Shown piece after piece: positions 1 through 35,770 of a DNA stretch of 64,000 nucleotides; positions within the stretch are counted from its first letter, which is position 1, and each line of letters starts with the position of its first letter. Location: contig NZ_CP095376.1 in NCBI RefSeq assembly GCF_023008405.1, positions 4,860,001-4,924,000 of the forward strand, in the 5' to 3' direction. This stretch comes from Amycolatopsis sp. FBCC-B4732 (GTDB lineage Bacteria > Actinomycetota > Actinomycetes > Mycobacteriales > Pseudonocardiaceae). Under the pieces are notes generated by a model, which ran no database searches, had not been told where the DNA came from, and was given only the letters and a program-made list of their open reading frames with translations. Both the position numbers and the translations under genes were made by a program.

Positions 1-2915
1 TCGCCGACCGCAAGCTGCAGGTCGGCGGCCTCGTCGGCGGCGAGGACCAGCGGGGCGCCGAGGGTGAGTTCTTCGACCAGGTCGCAGCCGAGGTCGAGCC
101 CGGCGCGCAGGGCGAGCTCGACGAAACCGGTGCCCGGGAACACGCCGTCGGTGAGCCACGGGTGCGTGCGCGCCGAGATGCGGCCGGTCAGCAGCAGGCC
201 GTCGGACCCGGCCGGGGCCAGGGACGCGCCGAGCAGCGGGTGGGTCACCGGGTCGAGCCCGAGCCCGGCGGCGTCGGCGGCGACGTCCACAGTGGACGGC
301 CAGAAGCGTTCGCTCTGGAACGGGTACGTCGGCAGGGAAACCGTGCGCGCGCCGGTGCCGGCGAAGAACGCCGGCCAGTCGACCCGTACGCCGGCGGTGT
401 GCAGCCCGGCCAGCGCCGCGGTCAGCACCGCGGCTTCGTCGGAGTCGCGGCGCCCCAGCGGAATCGCGGTGCCGTCCCCGATCAGCGGGGTGAGCGCGGC
501 GTCCGGGCCCAGCTCGGCGAGCACCGAAGCACCGGACCCGGCGAGCCGCGCCACGGCGTCGGCGAACCGGACCGGTTCCCGCACGTGGCTCACCCAGTAC
601 TCGGGCGACGTCACGTCCCCGGAAGCGACGAACGGCAGCACCGGCTCGGCGAACGACAACCCGCCCACGACCGCCCGGAAGTCGTCGAGCATCGGGTCCA
701 TGAGCGGCGAGTGGAACGCGTGCGACACCGAAAGCCGGCGCGGGCGCTCGAAGTGCGCGGCCGCGGCCAGCACGGCGTCCTCGGCCCCGGACAGCACGAC
801 CGACCGCGGCCCGTTGACCGCGGCGATGGCGACGTCGTCGCCCAGGTACGGCCGGACGTCCTCCTCGCTCGCGCGGACGGCGACCATCGCGCCCCCGGCG
901 GGCAGCGCCTGCATCAACCGGGCCCGGGCACCGACCAGTACGCAGGCGTCGTCGAGGGACAGCACACCGGACACGTGCGCGGCGGCGATCTCGCCGACCG
1001 AATGCCCGGCGACGAAGTCGGGCCGGATCCCCCAGGACTCCAGGAGCCGGAACAGCGCGACCTCGATCGCGAACAACGCGGGCTGCGCGTACCCGGTCTG
1101 GTCCAGGGCGGCGGCGTCGTTGCCCTGCAGCACTTCGCGGACGGCCGGGTCGAGCCGGTCGAGCGAAGCGGCCAGAGCGTCGGCGAACACGGGGAACCGC
1201 GCGGCCAGCCCCCGGCCCATCCCCGGCCACTGCGCGCCCTGGCCGGTGAAGACGTACGCGAGCGCGGGCGGCCGCTCGACCGAACCCGTGACGACGCCGG
1301 GCGCGTCCCCGTCCGCCAGCCAGGCGGCCAGCGCCGCACGAGGGTCCGGGTCGAGGACGCTCAGCCGCTCTTCGAAGGCCGACCGGGTGGTGGCGAGGGA
1401 GTAAGCGACGTCCAGGGGATCGCCGGTGACGTCGACGATCTGGGCGACCTGGGCGCGCAAGGCGGCCGGGGTGCGCCCGGACAGCAGCCACGGCGCCGGA
1501 ACGTCCGCCCGCTCGGTCTCGACGGCCGCCGCGACGGGCGCCTGCTCGATGAGGACGTGGGCGTTGGTGCCGCTGACCCCGAACGACGAGACCCCGGCCC
1601 GGCGCGCACGATCGACCGCGGGCCACGGCTCGTTCGCGGTGGCGAGCCGCACCGCACCGGAGCTCCAGTCCACATGGGACGACGGTGTCTCAGCGTGCAA
1701 CGTCCGCGGCACGACCCCGTGCCGGATCGCCTCGACCACCTTGATGATCCCGGCGACCCCCGCCGCCGCCTGGGTGTGCCCGATGTTGGACTTGACCGAC
1801 CCCAGCAGCACCGGCGTCTCGCGGTCCTGCCCGTAGGTCGCCAGCAGCGCCTGGGCTTCGATCGGGTCGCCGAGCTTCGTACCGGTGCCGTGCGCCTCGA
1901 CGACGTCGACGTCCGAAGTGGACAGTCCGGACGCGGCCAGCGCGGCCCGGATCACGCGTTGCTGCGAAGGACCGTTGGGGGCGGTGAACCCGTTGGACGC
2001 GCCATCGGAGTTGACCGCGGTGCCGCGGACCACGGCGAGCACCTCGTGCCCGTTGCGCTGCGCGTCCGACAGCTTCTCCAGCACCAGCACGCCGACGCCT
2101 TCGGACCAGCCGGTGCCGTCGGCGTCGTCGGAGAACGCCTTGCAGCGGCCGTCGGCCGAAAGCCCGCCCTGGCGGCTGAACTCCAGCAGCGACCCGGGCG
2201 TCGACATCACGTTCACGCCCGCGGCCAGCGCGAGCGTGCACTCCCCCGCCCGCAGCGCCTGCGCGGCCAGGTGCACCGCGACCAGCGACGACGAGCACGC
2301 CGTGTCGACCGTGACGACCGGGCCTTCGAGCCCGAGCGTGTAGGCCACCCGGCCGGACAGCGCGCTCGCCGCGATGCCGGTGCCGACCGAACCGTCGGCG
2401 TCGGCCAGCGAACGGACCATCAGATAGGCGTAGTCCTGCCCGTTGGTCCCGGCGAAGACGCCGGTCCGGCTGCCGCGCAGCCGCCTCGGGTCGAGGCCGG
2501 CCCGCTCGATCGCCTCCCAGGACACCTCCAGCAGCAGCCGCTGCTGGGGGTCCAGGGACACCGCCTCGCGGGGCGAGATCCCGAAGAACCCGGCGTCGAA
2601 GTCCGTGACACCGTCGAGGAACCCGCCCGCCTGGCTGACGCCCATGCCCCGCTCGTCCACTCGAGCGCCGGTGACCGCCTCGACGTCCCAGCCGCGGTCG
2701 GCCGGGAACGGCCCGATCGCGTCACCGCCGGCTTCGAGGAGCCGCCACAGCGCTTCGGGGCCGCGGACGCCGCCGGGGAACCGGCAGCCCATGGCCACGA
2801 TGGCGATCGGCTCCGTGGCGGCGGCGCGCAGCTCCTGGTTCTGCCGCTTGAGCCGCTCGGACTCCTTCATCGCGGCACGGAGTGCTTCGACGACCCGGTC
2901 GCTCGGGGTGGACAT
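1..2915 (-). CDS. Modular type I polyketide synthase, first module (KS-AT-DH), 3' end beyond the window; NysJ/AmphJ-like
   Basis: The visible 971 codons start at ATG 2915, 26 nt after the stop of the upstream six-module PKS, so the two are probably translated in order from one transcript. A short charged N-terminal helix (about residues 1-30, ending [11 protein letters not shown]) is a docking segment. The KS (about 33-460) has TVDTACSSS with the active Cys, EAHGTGT and NIGHTQAA. The AT (about 560-850) has [11 protein letters not shown] and HAFHS, the malonyl-CoA signature. From about residue 890 a DH begins (HPLLG), but the active-site stretch reads [14 protein letters not shown]. The block that normally supplies the HxxxGxxxxP histidine is missing, so this DH looks dead. 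The gene has no stop in the window and continues to the left. By position it corresponds to the subunit after NysI/AmphI (inference). Confidence 0.95.
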   Translation of the reverse strand, partial: MSTPSDRVVEALRAAMKESERLKRQNQELRAAATEPIAIVAMGCRFPGGVRGPEALWRLLEAGGDAIGPFPADRGWDVEAVTGARVDERGMGVSQAGGFLDGVTDFDAGFFGISPREAVSLDPQQRLLLEVSWEAIERAGLDPRRLRGSRTGVFAGTNGQDYAYLMVRSLADADGSVGTGIAASALSGRVAYTLGLEGPVVTVDTACSSSLVAVHLAAQALRAGECTLALAAGVNVMSTPGSLLEFSRQGGLSADGRCKAFSDDADGTGWSEGVGVLVLEKLSDAQRNGHEVLAVVRGTAVNSDGASNGFTAPNGPSQQRVIRAALAASGLSTSDVDVVEAHGTGTKLGDPIEAQALLATYGQDRETPVLLGSVKSNIGHTQAAAGVAGIIKVVEAIRHGVVPRTLHAETPSSHVDWSSGAVRLATANEPWPAVDRARRAGVSSFGVSGTNAHVLIEQAPVAAAVETERADVPAPWLLSGRTPAALRAQVAQIVDVTGDPLDVAYSLATTRSAFEERLSVLDPDPRAALAAWLADGDAPGVVTGSVERPPALAYVFTGQGAQWPGMGRGLAARFPVFADALAASLDRLDPAVREVLQGNDAAALDQTGYAQPALFAIEVALFRLLESWGIRPDFVAGHSVGEIAAAHVSGVLSLDDACVLVGARARLMQALPAGGAMVAVRASEEDVRPYLGDDVAIAAVNGPRSVVLSGAEDAVLAAAAHFERPRRLSVSHAFHSPLMDPMLDDFRAVVGGLSFAEPVLPFVASGDVTSPEYWVSHVREPVRFADAVARLAGSGASVLAELGPDAALTPLIGDGTAIPLGRRDSDEAAVLTAALAGLHTAGVRVDWPAFFAGTGARTVSLPTYPFQSERFWPSTVDVAADAAGLGLDPVTHPLLGASLAPAGSDGLLLTGRISARTHPWLTDGVFPGTGFVELALRAGLDLGCDLVEELTLGAPLVLAADEAADLQLAVG

Positions 2916-2941
2916 GTGTCAGCTCCGTAGGTTCATCGGGG

Positions 2942-29572
<26,631 letters not shown>

Positions 29573-29684
29573 GAATCAGCAACCCATCCCGACACGACGG
29601 CGAGCGGTGCGCCCCGGTGACGGCTGCTGCTCCGGCAACCCGGCGCCCGGCGGTGTGGCCGCCCGGGGCGCGAATGTCTTTTGG

Positions 29685-29702
29685 TTCCCTCGCGGGAGGG
29701 AA
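29685..29702. repeat. Inverted repeat between the sugar dehydratase and PKS genes
   Basis: TTCCCTC and GAGGGAA flank a GCGG spacer, a perfect 7-bp stem just after the dehydratase stop at 29708. On the minus strand it is not followed by a T-run, so it is unlikely to be a full terminator. It may be an mRNA-stabilising hairpin or a protein-binding site within the operon. Confidence 0.4.
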
Positions 29703-29707
29703 AGCGG

Positions 29708-30739
29708 TTACCAGACGGCGGCGGTCAGCGCCTCGCCGAGGTCCAGCTCACGGCTGGTCTGGGTCAGGTCGGACTCGACCATCATCCGCATCAGTTCTTC
29801 GAAGGTCACGACCGGCTTCCAGCCGAGCTCGGTGCGGGCGCGCGTCGCGTCGGCGCAGAGCACCTCGACCTCGGCCGGGCGCACCAGGCTCGGGTCGATG
29901 ACGACGTGGTCCCGCCAGTCGAGCCCGACGGAGGCGAACGCGATCTCGGCGGCCTCGCGGACGGTGTGCATCCGGCCGGTGCCGATCACGTAGTCGACGG
30001 CTTCGTCCTGCTGGAGCATGAGGTGCATCGCGCGCACGTAGTCGCCGGCGAAGCCCCAGTCGCGGACCGCGTCGAGGTTGCCGAGGCGCAGCTCGTCCTG
30101 CACGCCGAGCTTGATCCGCGCGACCGCGCTGGAGATCTTGCGGGTGACGAACTCCATCCCGCGCCGCGGCGACTCGTGGTTGAACAGGATGCCGGAGACG
30201 CCGTACATCCCGTACGACTCGCGGTAGTTGCGGGTGATGTAGTGGCCGTAGGCCTTCGCGACGCCGTACGGGCTGCGCGGGTGCAGGATCGTCCGCTCGT
30301 TCTGCGGCGTCTCCGCGGCCTTGCCGAACATCTCCGACGAGGAGGCCTGGTAGAAGCGGATGCCGCCGCCGGTGGTGGGCCGCGACTTGTCGAGCCCGCA
30401 CACCATCCGGATCGCTTCGAGCACCCGCAGCGCGCCCATGCCGTTGACGTCGGAGGTGAGTTCGGCCTGCTGCCACGACATCGGGACGAAGGAGATCGCG
30501 CCGAGGTTGTAGACCTCGTCCGGCTGCACCAGGTCCACCGCCGCGACCAGGCTCGCCTGGTCCAGCAGGTCGCCGTTGACGAAGCTCAGCTCCGTGGCCA
30601 GCTTGCTGATGCGCAGCTTGCGCGGGTTGGCCTGGCCGCGCACCAGTCCCCACACCTGGTAGCCGAGACCCAGCAGGTACTCGGCGAGGTAGGAGCCGTC
30701 CTGCCCCGTGATGCCCGTGATCAATGCTCGTTTCGTCAT
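29708..30739 (-). CDS. GDP-mannose 4,6-dehydratase (mycosamine pathway, NysDIII/AmphDIII-like)
   Basis: A 343-residue short-chain dehydrogenase/reductase of the normal family length. It has the NADP-binding GITGQDGSYLAEYL at the N-terminus, the family signature SSSEMFG near residue 150 and the catalytic YGVAK. NPRKLRISKL and SPRRGMEFVTRK are typical of GDP-mannose 4,6-dehydratases. It converts GDP-mannose to GDP-4-keto-6-deoxymannose in the cytoplasm. It lies immediately upstream of the giant PKS on the same strand and is divergent from the aminotransferase at 30935, the arrangement expected for mycosamine genes; nysDIII/amphDIII similarly adjoin nysI/amphI. A primary-metabolism role (GDP-fucose, GDP-rhamnose) is possible but less likely in this context. 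Confidence 0.93.
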   Translation of the reverse strand: MTKRALITGITGQDGSYLAEYLLGLGYQVWGLVRGQANPRKLRISKLATELSFVNGDLLDQASLVAAVDLVQPDEVYNLGAISFVPMSWQQAELTSDVNGMGALRVLEAIRMVCGLDKSRPTTGGGIRFYQASSSEMFGKAAETPQNERTILHPRSPYGVAKAYGHYITRNYRESYGMYGVSGILFNHESPRRGMEFVTRKISSAVARIKLGVQDELRLGNLDAVRDWGFAGDYVRAMHLMLQQDEAVDYVIGTGRMHTVREAAEIAFASVGLDWRDHVVIDPSLVRPAEVEVLCADATRARTELGWKPVVTFEELMRMMVESDLTQTSRELDLGEALTAAVW

Positions 30740-30934
30740 GGTTCTCCCACGTCCACCGGCCGGCTGCGCCCACGGCTTCCCGAGACTGCCGCTGATCGGA
30801 TCCCATTGGACGCCCGGCCGACTCGGGAAATCATTGGAGAATCGGGGTGTCCGGCCGCGATCACTGGTGTTTTCCAGTCACCGGCGGACCCATCCTGGGG
30901 CTTTCCTCCCATCCCCGAACCGAGCGAGGAACCG
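30740..30934. promoter_or_regulatory. Divergent promoter region of the two deoxysugar genes
   Basis: These 195 bp separate the start codons of the dehydratase (minus) and aminotransferase (plus) and must contain both promoters. I could not fix clear -35/-10 pairs. A CTTCCCGAG element near 30776 and a CTCGGGAA element at 30822 form an inverted pair. A ribosome-binding site (GAGGA, 30926-30930) precedes the aminotransferase ATG. Confidence 0.5.
30822..30837 (+). promoter_or_regulatory. Candidate PAS-LuxR (PimM-type) operator
   Basis: CTCGGGAAATCATTGG matches 13 of 16 positions of the consensus CTVGGGAWWTCCCBAG that I recall for PimM. The left half-site is perfect and the right half is degenerate. 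It lies in the shared deoxysugar promoter, and a PAS-LuxR gene of that type is present at 38788-39480. Direct control is inference. Confidence 0.4.
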
Positions 30935-31990
30935 ATGGCCTTTGCCCACCCCGTGTCCCAGCCGTACCTGACCGGGCGGGAGAGCGACTACGTCACCGAA
31001 GCGGTCGGCACGGGCTGGATCTCCGCGCAGGGACCGTTCGTCACGCGGTTCGAAGCCGCTTTCGCCGAGTGGAACGGCGTCGGGCACGGCGTCGCGTGCT
31101 CCTCGGGCACGGCAGCGCTGACGCTCGCGCTGCGGGCGCTCGGCATCGGCCCGGGCGACGAGGTGCTGGTGCCCGAGTTCACCTTCGTGGCTTCGGCGTG
31201 GGCGGTCACCTACACCGGCGCGACGCCCGTGTTCGTGGACTGCCGCGACGACCTGACGATCGACCCGGCTTTGGCCGAGGCGGCGATCACGCCGCGCACC
31301 AAGGCGATCATGCCGGTCCACGTGCACGGCCGGCGCTGCGACATGGACGCCGTCATGGAGCTGGCCTTCGAGTACAACCTGCGGGTCGTCGAGGACACCG
31401 CGGAGGCGCACGGGGTCCGCCCGGTCGGTGACATCGCGTGCTTTTCGCTGTACGCCAACAAGATCGTGACGGCGGGCGAGGGCGGGATCTGCCTGACCGA
31501 CGACCCGCGCCTGGCCGCCCAGATGGCGCACCTGCGCGGTTTCGCGACCGGCAAGGCCCACGACTTCGTGCACAAGAACCTGGCCTACAACTTCCGGATG
31601 ACCAACCTGCAGGCGGCCGTGGCGCTGGCGCAGGTCGAGCGGCTGGACGAGATCCTGGAGCTGCGGTCGCAGATCGAGAAGCGCTACGACGAGCGCCTGG
31701 ACTTCCCCGGGGTCACGCGCATGCCGGGCCGAGACGTGCTGTGGATGTACGACGTGCTGGCCGAGGACCGCGACGAGCTGAAGGCCCACCTGGCGGCGGC
31801 GGGCGTCGAGACGCGGGTGTTCTTCCCGCCGATGAGCCGCCAGCCGATGTACCTCACTCCCACGTGGACGGAGCTGAACGCGGCGAAGTTCGCGGCCGGC
31901 GGCCTGTGCCTGCCGACGCACACGGGACTGTCCGAAGCGGACCAGGACTTCATCGCGGCCCAGGTCGCGGAGTTCTACGGCGCCCGCTGA
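30935..31990 (+). CDS. DegT/DnrJ/EryC1 family PLP aminotransferase (mycosamine, NysDII/AmphDII-like)
   Basis: 351 residues from ATG 30935, chosen because of the GAGGA ribosome-binding site and because homologues begin close to PVSQPYLTGRE; the open frame upstream is shadow. It has the SSGTAALTLAL phosphate-binding loop, EDTAEAHG with the PLP-contacting Asp, and the Schiff-base lysine in SLYANKIVTAGEGG. It is a sugar aminotransferase of the perosamine-synthase group. In context it should aminate C3 of the GDP-keto-deoxymannose made by the divergent dehydratase, giving GDP-mycosamine. The GG-rich C-terminal PTHTGLSEADQDFI is usual for the family. No glycosyltransferase is in the window, so it must lie elsewhere in the cluster. 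Confidence 0.9.
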   Translation: MAFAHPVSQPYLTGRESDYVTEAVGTGWISAQGPFVTRFEAAFAEWNGVGHGVACSSGTAALTLALRALGIGPGDEVLVPEFTFVASAWAVTYTGATPVFVDCRDDLTIDPALAEAAITPRTKAIMPVHVHGRRCDMDAVMELAFEYNLRVVEDTAEAHGVRPVGDIACFSLYANKIVTAGEGGICLTDDPRLAAQMAHLRGFATGKAHDFVHKNLAYNFRMTNLQAAVALAQVERLDEILELRSQIEKRYDERLDFPGVTRMPGRDVLWMYDVLAEDRDELKAHLAAAGVETRVFFPPMSRQPMYLTPTWTELNAAKFAAGGLCLPTHTGLSEADQDFIAAQVAEFYGAR

Positions 31991-31995
31991 CCCCC

Positions 31996-32048
31996 GCACT
32001 TTCACGTGAAAGTGCCGTCCTGGGGGCCGCACTTTCACTTGAAAGTGC
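31996..32048. repeat. Twin palindromes downstream of the aminotransferase
   Basis: GCACTTTCACGTGAAAGTGC at 31996-32015 is a perfect 20-bp palindrome. A second copy at 32029-32048 differs only in the centre (CACTTG). They are flanked by C-runs and G-runs, so each can fold alone or the outer arms can pair into one longer hairpin. I recall such elements between genes in Amycolatopsis. It could be a mobile intergenic repeat, an operator pair or a transcription terminator. Confidence 0.7.
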
Positions 32049-32063
32049 GGGGTCCGTGACGTG

Positions 32064-32099
32064 AAGAACCGCCCACCGGGGTTCCGGTGGGCGGTTCTT
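32064..32099. terminator. Strong hairpin between convergent aminotransferase and HPr genes
   Basis: A perfect 16-bp stem (32064-32079 with 32084-32099) with a GGTT loop, followed on the plus strand by GTTTCG and preceded by AA. It lies between two genes that end toward each other and probably terminates both transcripts. Confidence 0.8.
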
Positions 32100-32252
32100 G
32101 TTTCGTGGGGCTCCGGCGAGCCGCCCGCACAGTGGGGCAGACGGCCCGCCGGAAGCACGGGGTCCGGCGGGGTACCCGGCCTGGGGGTCACCGGGCGCCC
32201 CGCCGGAGCGGGCCGGGTGAGTCCACGAAGCTCCCCGGCCGCACTGGGGGCG

Positions 32253-32537
32253 TCAGCTCGCCGGCTGCTCCGCCGAGTCGAGGTCGCGGGCCAGCAGCTC
32301 GCACACCTCCGCCACCGCCTCTTCGGCGCCTTCGCCTTCCGCCGTCACCAGGACCTCTTCGCCGCCGCGGACGCCGAGGGCCATCAGGGCGAGGATGCTG
32401 GCCGCGTCGACCAGCTGGTTCTCGTCGCGGCCGAGCTTGACCGGGACCGGCAGGCGGCCCGCCAGTTCGACGAGCAGCTTCGCCGGGCGCGCGTGCAGCC
32501 CGACGGGCGAGCCGATCACCACTTTCCTACTGGACAT
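32253..32537 (-). CDS. ptsH: PTS phosphocarrier protein HPr
   Basis: 94 residues with the active His15 in GLHARPA and the Ser46-type site in DAASILALMALGV, both hallmarks of HPr. It carries phosphate from enzyme I to the EIIA domain in the cytoplasm. It is the last gene of the PTS operon, 24 nt after enzyme I, so the operon carries its own general PTS proteins. The C-terminus has a few extra residues (EQPAS). The ribosome-binding site is weak (GGGGAAA). Confidence 0.95.
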   Translation of the reverse strand: MSSRKVVIGSPVGLHARPAKLLVELAGRLPVPVKLGRDENQLVDAASILALMALGVRGGEEVLVTAEGEGAEEAVAEVCELLARDLDSAEQPAS

Positions 32538-32561
32538 CAGGATTTCCCCATCTCGTGAACG

Positions 32562-34229
32562 CTAGTCGACCGACCGGGCCGAGAACTCTTCGACGACCGT
32601 GCGCGCCGACGGCACGTCCGGTGCCCCCAGCACCTCCCCGGCCAGGATCTGGCACTGCTCCAACGTGTAGTCCTTCAACGCGGCCCGCACCGCCGGGACC
32701 GCGGACACCGACATCGACAGGCTGGTGATGCCCAGCCCGGCGAACACCGGTGCCAGCCCGGGATCGCTCGCCGCCTCGCCGCAGATGCCGGCGGGCTTGC
32801 CCGCTTCCTTCGCCGCCGCGGCGACGTTGGCCACCAGCGCCAGCAGCGCCGGCTGCCACGGGTCCAGCAGCTCGCCCAGCTCGCCGAGCATGCGGTCGGC
32901 GGCGTAGGTGTACTGCGAGAGGTCGTTGGTGCCGATGCTGACGAAGTCGACCTCCGCCAGGATGTCCCGCGCCCGGATGGCCGCGGCCGGCACCTCGATC
33001 ATCACGCCGACCTTGCCGATCCCGTGTTCCCGCGCCAGGTCCCGGAACGCCGCCGCCTCCGCCGGGGTGGCGATCATCGGCGCCATCACGCGCACGTCGG
33101 CGTCGTGGTCGGCCGCCGCCAGGCTGATCGCCTTCAGCTGCGCGGTGAGCAGACCGGGGTTGCGGACGCCGACGCGGTAGCCGCGCACACCGAGGGCCGG
33201 GTTCGGCTCGTCCTCGGTGTTGGCGAACGGGATGTACTTGTCGGCACCGGCGTCGAGCGTGCGGATCACGACCTGGCGGCCGGAGAACCCGCGCAGCACT
33301 TCGCCGTACGCCGCTCGCTGCTCCTCGATCGTCGGGGCTTCCGTGCGGTCCAGGAACAGGAACTCGGTGCGGAACAGCCCGACCCCTTCGGCGTCGGCCG
33401 CGGCGTCCGACTCCGCCCCGCCGGCGCTGCCGACGTTGAGCAGGAGCTTGACCGGGTGACCGTCCGCCGTGGCGCCGGGACCGCTGTGCGCCGCGAGCTT
33501 TTCCTTCAGTGACGCCGCTTCCGCCTCGATCCGGTGCACGTACTCGTCGTCCGGGTCGACGGCGACCGTGCCGCGGGTGCCGTCGACGGCGATGCGCTGC
33601 CCGTCGGCCAGGCCCGCGGCGCCGGCGCAGCCGACCACCGCGGGGATCCCCAGCGCCCGGGCGACGATCGCCGTGTGGCTGGTCGGCCCGCCCTTCTCGG
33701 TGACGATGCCGAGCACCTTCGCCGGGTCGAGCAGGACCGTGTCGGCCGGCGCGATGTCCTGTCCCACCAGGACGAACGCGCCGTCGACCGCCGGGATGCC
33801 CGGCTGGGCCAGGCCCAGCGCGGCGGCGATCGCCCGGTCGCGGATGTCGATCAGGTCGGCCGCCCGCTCGCCGAGGTAGCCGCCGATGGCCTCGAGCGCG
33901 GCCACGTGCTTGCCGAACGCGTCGCGGATCGCCCACGCCGCGGGGCGGCCGTTGGCCACCCCGTCGGCGATGCCGGTCCGCAGCGACGGGTCCTGCGCCA
34001 TCATGATCTGGGTGTCCATGATGGACTTCGACTCGCCCGACACCGAAGCCGCGCGCTTCTCCAGGTCCGCCACCGCCGCGTCGAGCGCTTCGGTCGCCGC
34101 CGCCAGCTCCGCTTCGGGAGCCGCCGGGGCGTCCCAGTGCTCCGGCAGCACCGGGGGCGGCGTCAGCCGCACCACCGGGCCGGCGGCCGCGCCCGGGCTC
34201 GCCGGGTTGCCGCGCAGTTCGTCAACCAC
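32562..34229 (-). CDS. ptsI: PTS enzyme I, phosphoenolpyruvate-protein phosphotransferase
   Basis: 555 residues, near the usual length of about 570. I place the start at GTG 34229 because AGGAGG sits 9 nt upstream (34239-34244) and the protein then begins VDELRGNPASPGAAAGP as in the family; a 10-codon longer frame lacks such support. The phosphohistidine motif is GGPTSHTAIVARALG, the PEP-binding Arg region is LFRTEFLFLDR and the catalytic Cys is in GICGEAASDP. It starts the phosphate relay PEP to EI to HPr to EIIA to EIIB. It lies between the Zn-dehydrogenase and HPr in one operon. Confidence 0.96.
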   Translation of the reverse strand: MVDELRGNPASPGAAAGPVVRLTPPPVLPEHWDAPAAPEAELAAATEALDAAVADLEKRAASVSGESKSIMDTQIMMAQDPSLRTGIADGVANGRPAAWAIRDAFGKHVAALEAIGGYLGERAADLIDIRDRAIAAALGLAQPGIPAVDGAFVLVGQDIAPADTVLLDPAKVLGIVTEKGGPTSHTAIVARALGIPAVVGCAGAAGLADGQRIAVDGTRGTVAVDPDDEYVHRIEAEAASLKEKLAAHSGPGATADGHPVKLLLNVGSAGGAESDAAADAEGVGLFRTEFLFLDRTEAPTIEEQRAAYGEVLRGFSGRQVVIRTLDAGADKYIPFANTEDEPNPALGVRGYRVGVRNPGLLTAQLKAISLAAADHDADVRVMAPMIATPAEAAAFRDLAREHGIGKVGVMIEVPAAAIRARDILAEVDFVSIGTNDLSQYTYAADRMLGELGELLDPWQPALLALVANVAAAAKEAGKPAGICGEAASDPGLAPVFAGLGITSLSMSVSAVPAVRAALKDYTLEQCQILAGEVLGAPDVPSARTVVEEFSARSVD

Positions 34230-34262
34230 CGTTGGTCGCCTCCTCAGGTCCGCACGCACCGC

Positions 34263-35318
34263 TTACGCGGAGACGGTGCCCGGCTCGATCGTCACCTTGA
34301 TCGCCTCGCCACTGCTGACGATGTCGATCGCCTTCAGCACGTCCGACAGCGGCAGGTGGTGGGTGATCAGGTCGTCGACCGGGACCTTGCCCGAGGAGAT
34401 CAGCTCCAGCGCCTGGCGGTTGTGGTCCGGGCTGGACCCGTTGGCGCCGTAGATGGTCAGCTCCCGGTAGTGCACCAGGTTCGAGTCGCACGCGATGATC
34501 GGGTTGTCCTTCGGCAGGCCGCCGAAGAAGCTGATCCGGCCGCGGCGCGCGGTCATCTTCAGCGCGTCCTCCTGGGCCTTGCCCGCCGCCGCGGCCGTGA
34601 TGACCACGTCGGCGCCGTCGCCGCCGGTGAGCTCGAGGACCTTCTCGACCACGTCGACCTCGCTGCCGCAGATCGCGGCGTCCGGCTTGACGAGGTCGGC
34701 GGCCAGGTCCAGCCGGTTGCGGTTGAGCTCGACCAGGTAGACCGCGGCCGCGCCCTTCGCACGGGCCAGCCGCACGTGCAGGCAGCCGATCGGGCCGGCG
34801 CCGACGACCACGACGACGTCGCCCTCGCCGACCTGCGCGAAGTTCTGTCCATTGAGGACACACGCGAGCGGCTCGGCGACGGAGGCCTCGGCGTAGCTGA
34901 CGCCGTCCGGGATCCGGTTGACGCCGTCGACCTTGAGGACCTGCTTCGGCACGATCATGTACTCGGCGAACCCGCCGTCGAAGTGGTAACCCATCGACAG
35001 CTGGTTCGGGCACACCTGCTGCAGCCCCTTGCGGCACTGCTTGCACTCGCCGCACGGGATGGCGGCGATGACCTGCACGCGGTCGCCGGGCGCCCAGCCC
35101 GACGTGTTCGCGCCGGTTTCCACGACCTCGCCGGCGATCTCGTGGCCGATCACGCGCGGCGGGTCGATGTGGTGGTGCCCGTGCCGGAAGATCTTCAGGT
35201 CGGTACCGCACGTCGACGTGTTGTGCACGCGGATCTTGATCTCGTCCGGGCCGGGGTTCGGCTCGTCCGCGTCTTCGACCCGCAGGTCACCGGGCGCGTA
35301 GAAACGTGCCACCTTCAT
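34263..35318 (-). CDS. Zinc-dependent polyol/sugar-phosphate dehydrogenase (MDR superfamily)
   Basis: 351 residues. Catalytic zinc ligands appear in TSTCGTDL and GHEIAGEV, and the four structural-zinc cysteines in CGECKQCRKGLQQVC. The dinucleotide fold has VGAGPIGCLHV, followed by an acidic residue in YLVELNRNR that favours NAD. Its nearest recognisable relatives are sorbitol, galactitol-1-phosphate and threonine dehydrogenases. Placed between EIIA and EI, it probably oxidises the phosphorylated polyol delivered by the PTS, perhaps mannitol-1-phosphate to fructose-6-phosphate. That substrate is inferred from the mannitol-like EIIC; MtlD itself is a different family. Its start overlaps the EIIA stop by 4 nt (coupled translation). 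Confidence 0.85.
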   Translation of the reverse strand: MKVARFYAPGDLRVEDADEPNPGPDEIKIRVHNTSTCGTDLKIFRHGHHHIDPPRVIGHEIAGEVVETGANTSGWAPGDRVQVIAAIPCGECKQCRKGLQQVCPNQLSMGYHFDGGFAEYMIVPKQVLKVDGVNRIPDGVSYAEASVAEPLACVLNGQNFAQVGEGDVVVVVGAGPIGCLHVRLARAKGAAAVYLVELNRNRLDLAADLVKPDAAICGSEVDVVEKVLELTGGDGADVVITAAAAGKAQEDALKMTARRGRISFFGGLPKDNPIIACDSNLVHYRELTIYGANGSSPDHNRQALELISSGKVPVDDLITHHLPLSDVLKAIDIVSSGEAIKVTIEPGTVSA

Positions 35319-35770
35319 CGGGAAAACTCCTCGTCCACTTCGTTCAACAGTCGCAGGATCGTCTCGGCGTCCGGTGCTTCGCGCAGCTGCTTGACCTGCT
35401 CGGAATCCATCAGGATCCGGGCCAGCGAGGACAGGATCCCGACCTGCTCCGAACCCTTGGCCGCGATGCCGACGCAGAGCCGGACGTCGTTGCCGTCCCA
35501 GTCGACCCCGTCGGGGAACTGGAGGATCGCCAGCGCGGTGCGCTTGACGAACTTGCGGGATTCGTCGGTGCCGTGCGGGATCGCGACGCCCTCGCCGAGG
35601 TAGGTCGACACGGACTTTTCGCGTTCGTGCATCGCGTCGAGGTACCCCGGCTCCACCGCCCCCAGTTCGAGGAGCTTCCGCCCGACCTGGGCGATCGCGT
35701 CCGCCTGGTCGGGGGCGGTGCAGCCGATGAGCACGGACTCGGGCCCGAGGATGGTGGCGTCAGTCGGCAA
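35315..35770 (-). CDS. PTS EIIA component, mannitol/fructose type
   Basis: 151 residues with the phosphohistidine in GVAIPHGTDE, typical of the mannitol/fructose EIIA family, which takes phosphate from HPr. The start is TTG at 35770 and overlaps the end of the EIIB gene by 11 nt. No better start is seen downstream, and overlap is normal in this tightly packed operon. It is a free-standing domain rather than a fusion as in Escherichia coli MtlA. Confidence 0.9.
   Translation of the reverse strand: MPTDATILGPESVLIGCTAPDQADAIAQVGRKLLELGAVEPGYLDAMHEREKSVSTYLGEGVAIPHGTDESRKFVKRTALAILQFPDGVDWDGNDVRLCVGIAAKGSEQVGILSSLARILMDSEQVKQLREAPDAETILRLLNEVDEEFSR

Noticed and set aside
29685..29702. Hairpin after the sugar dehydratase as a transcription terminator
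   Set aside because: The stem is only 7 bp and no T-run follows on the coding strand. The downstream PKS probably depends on read-through.
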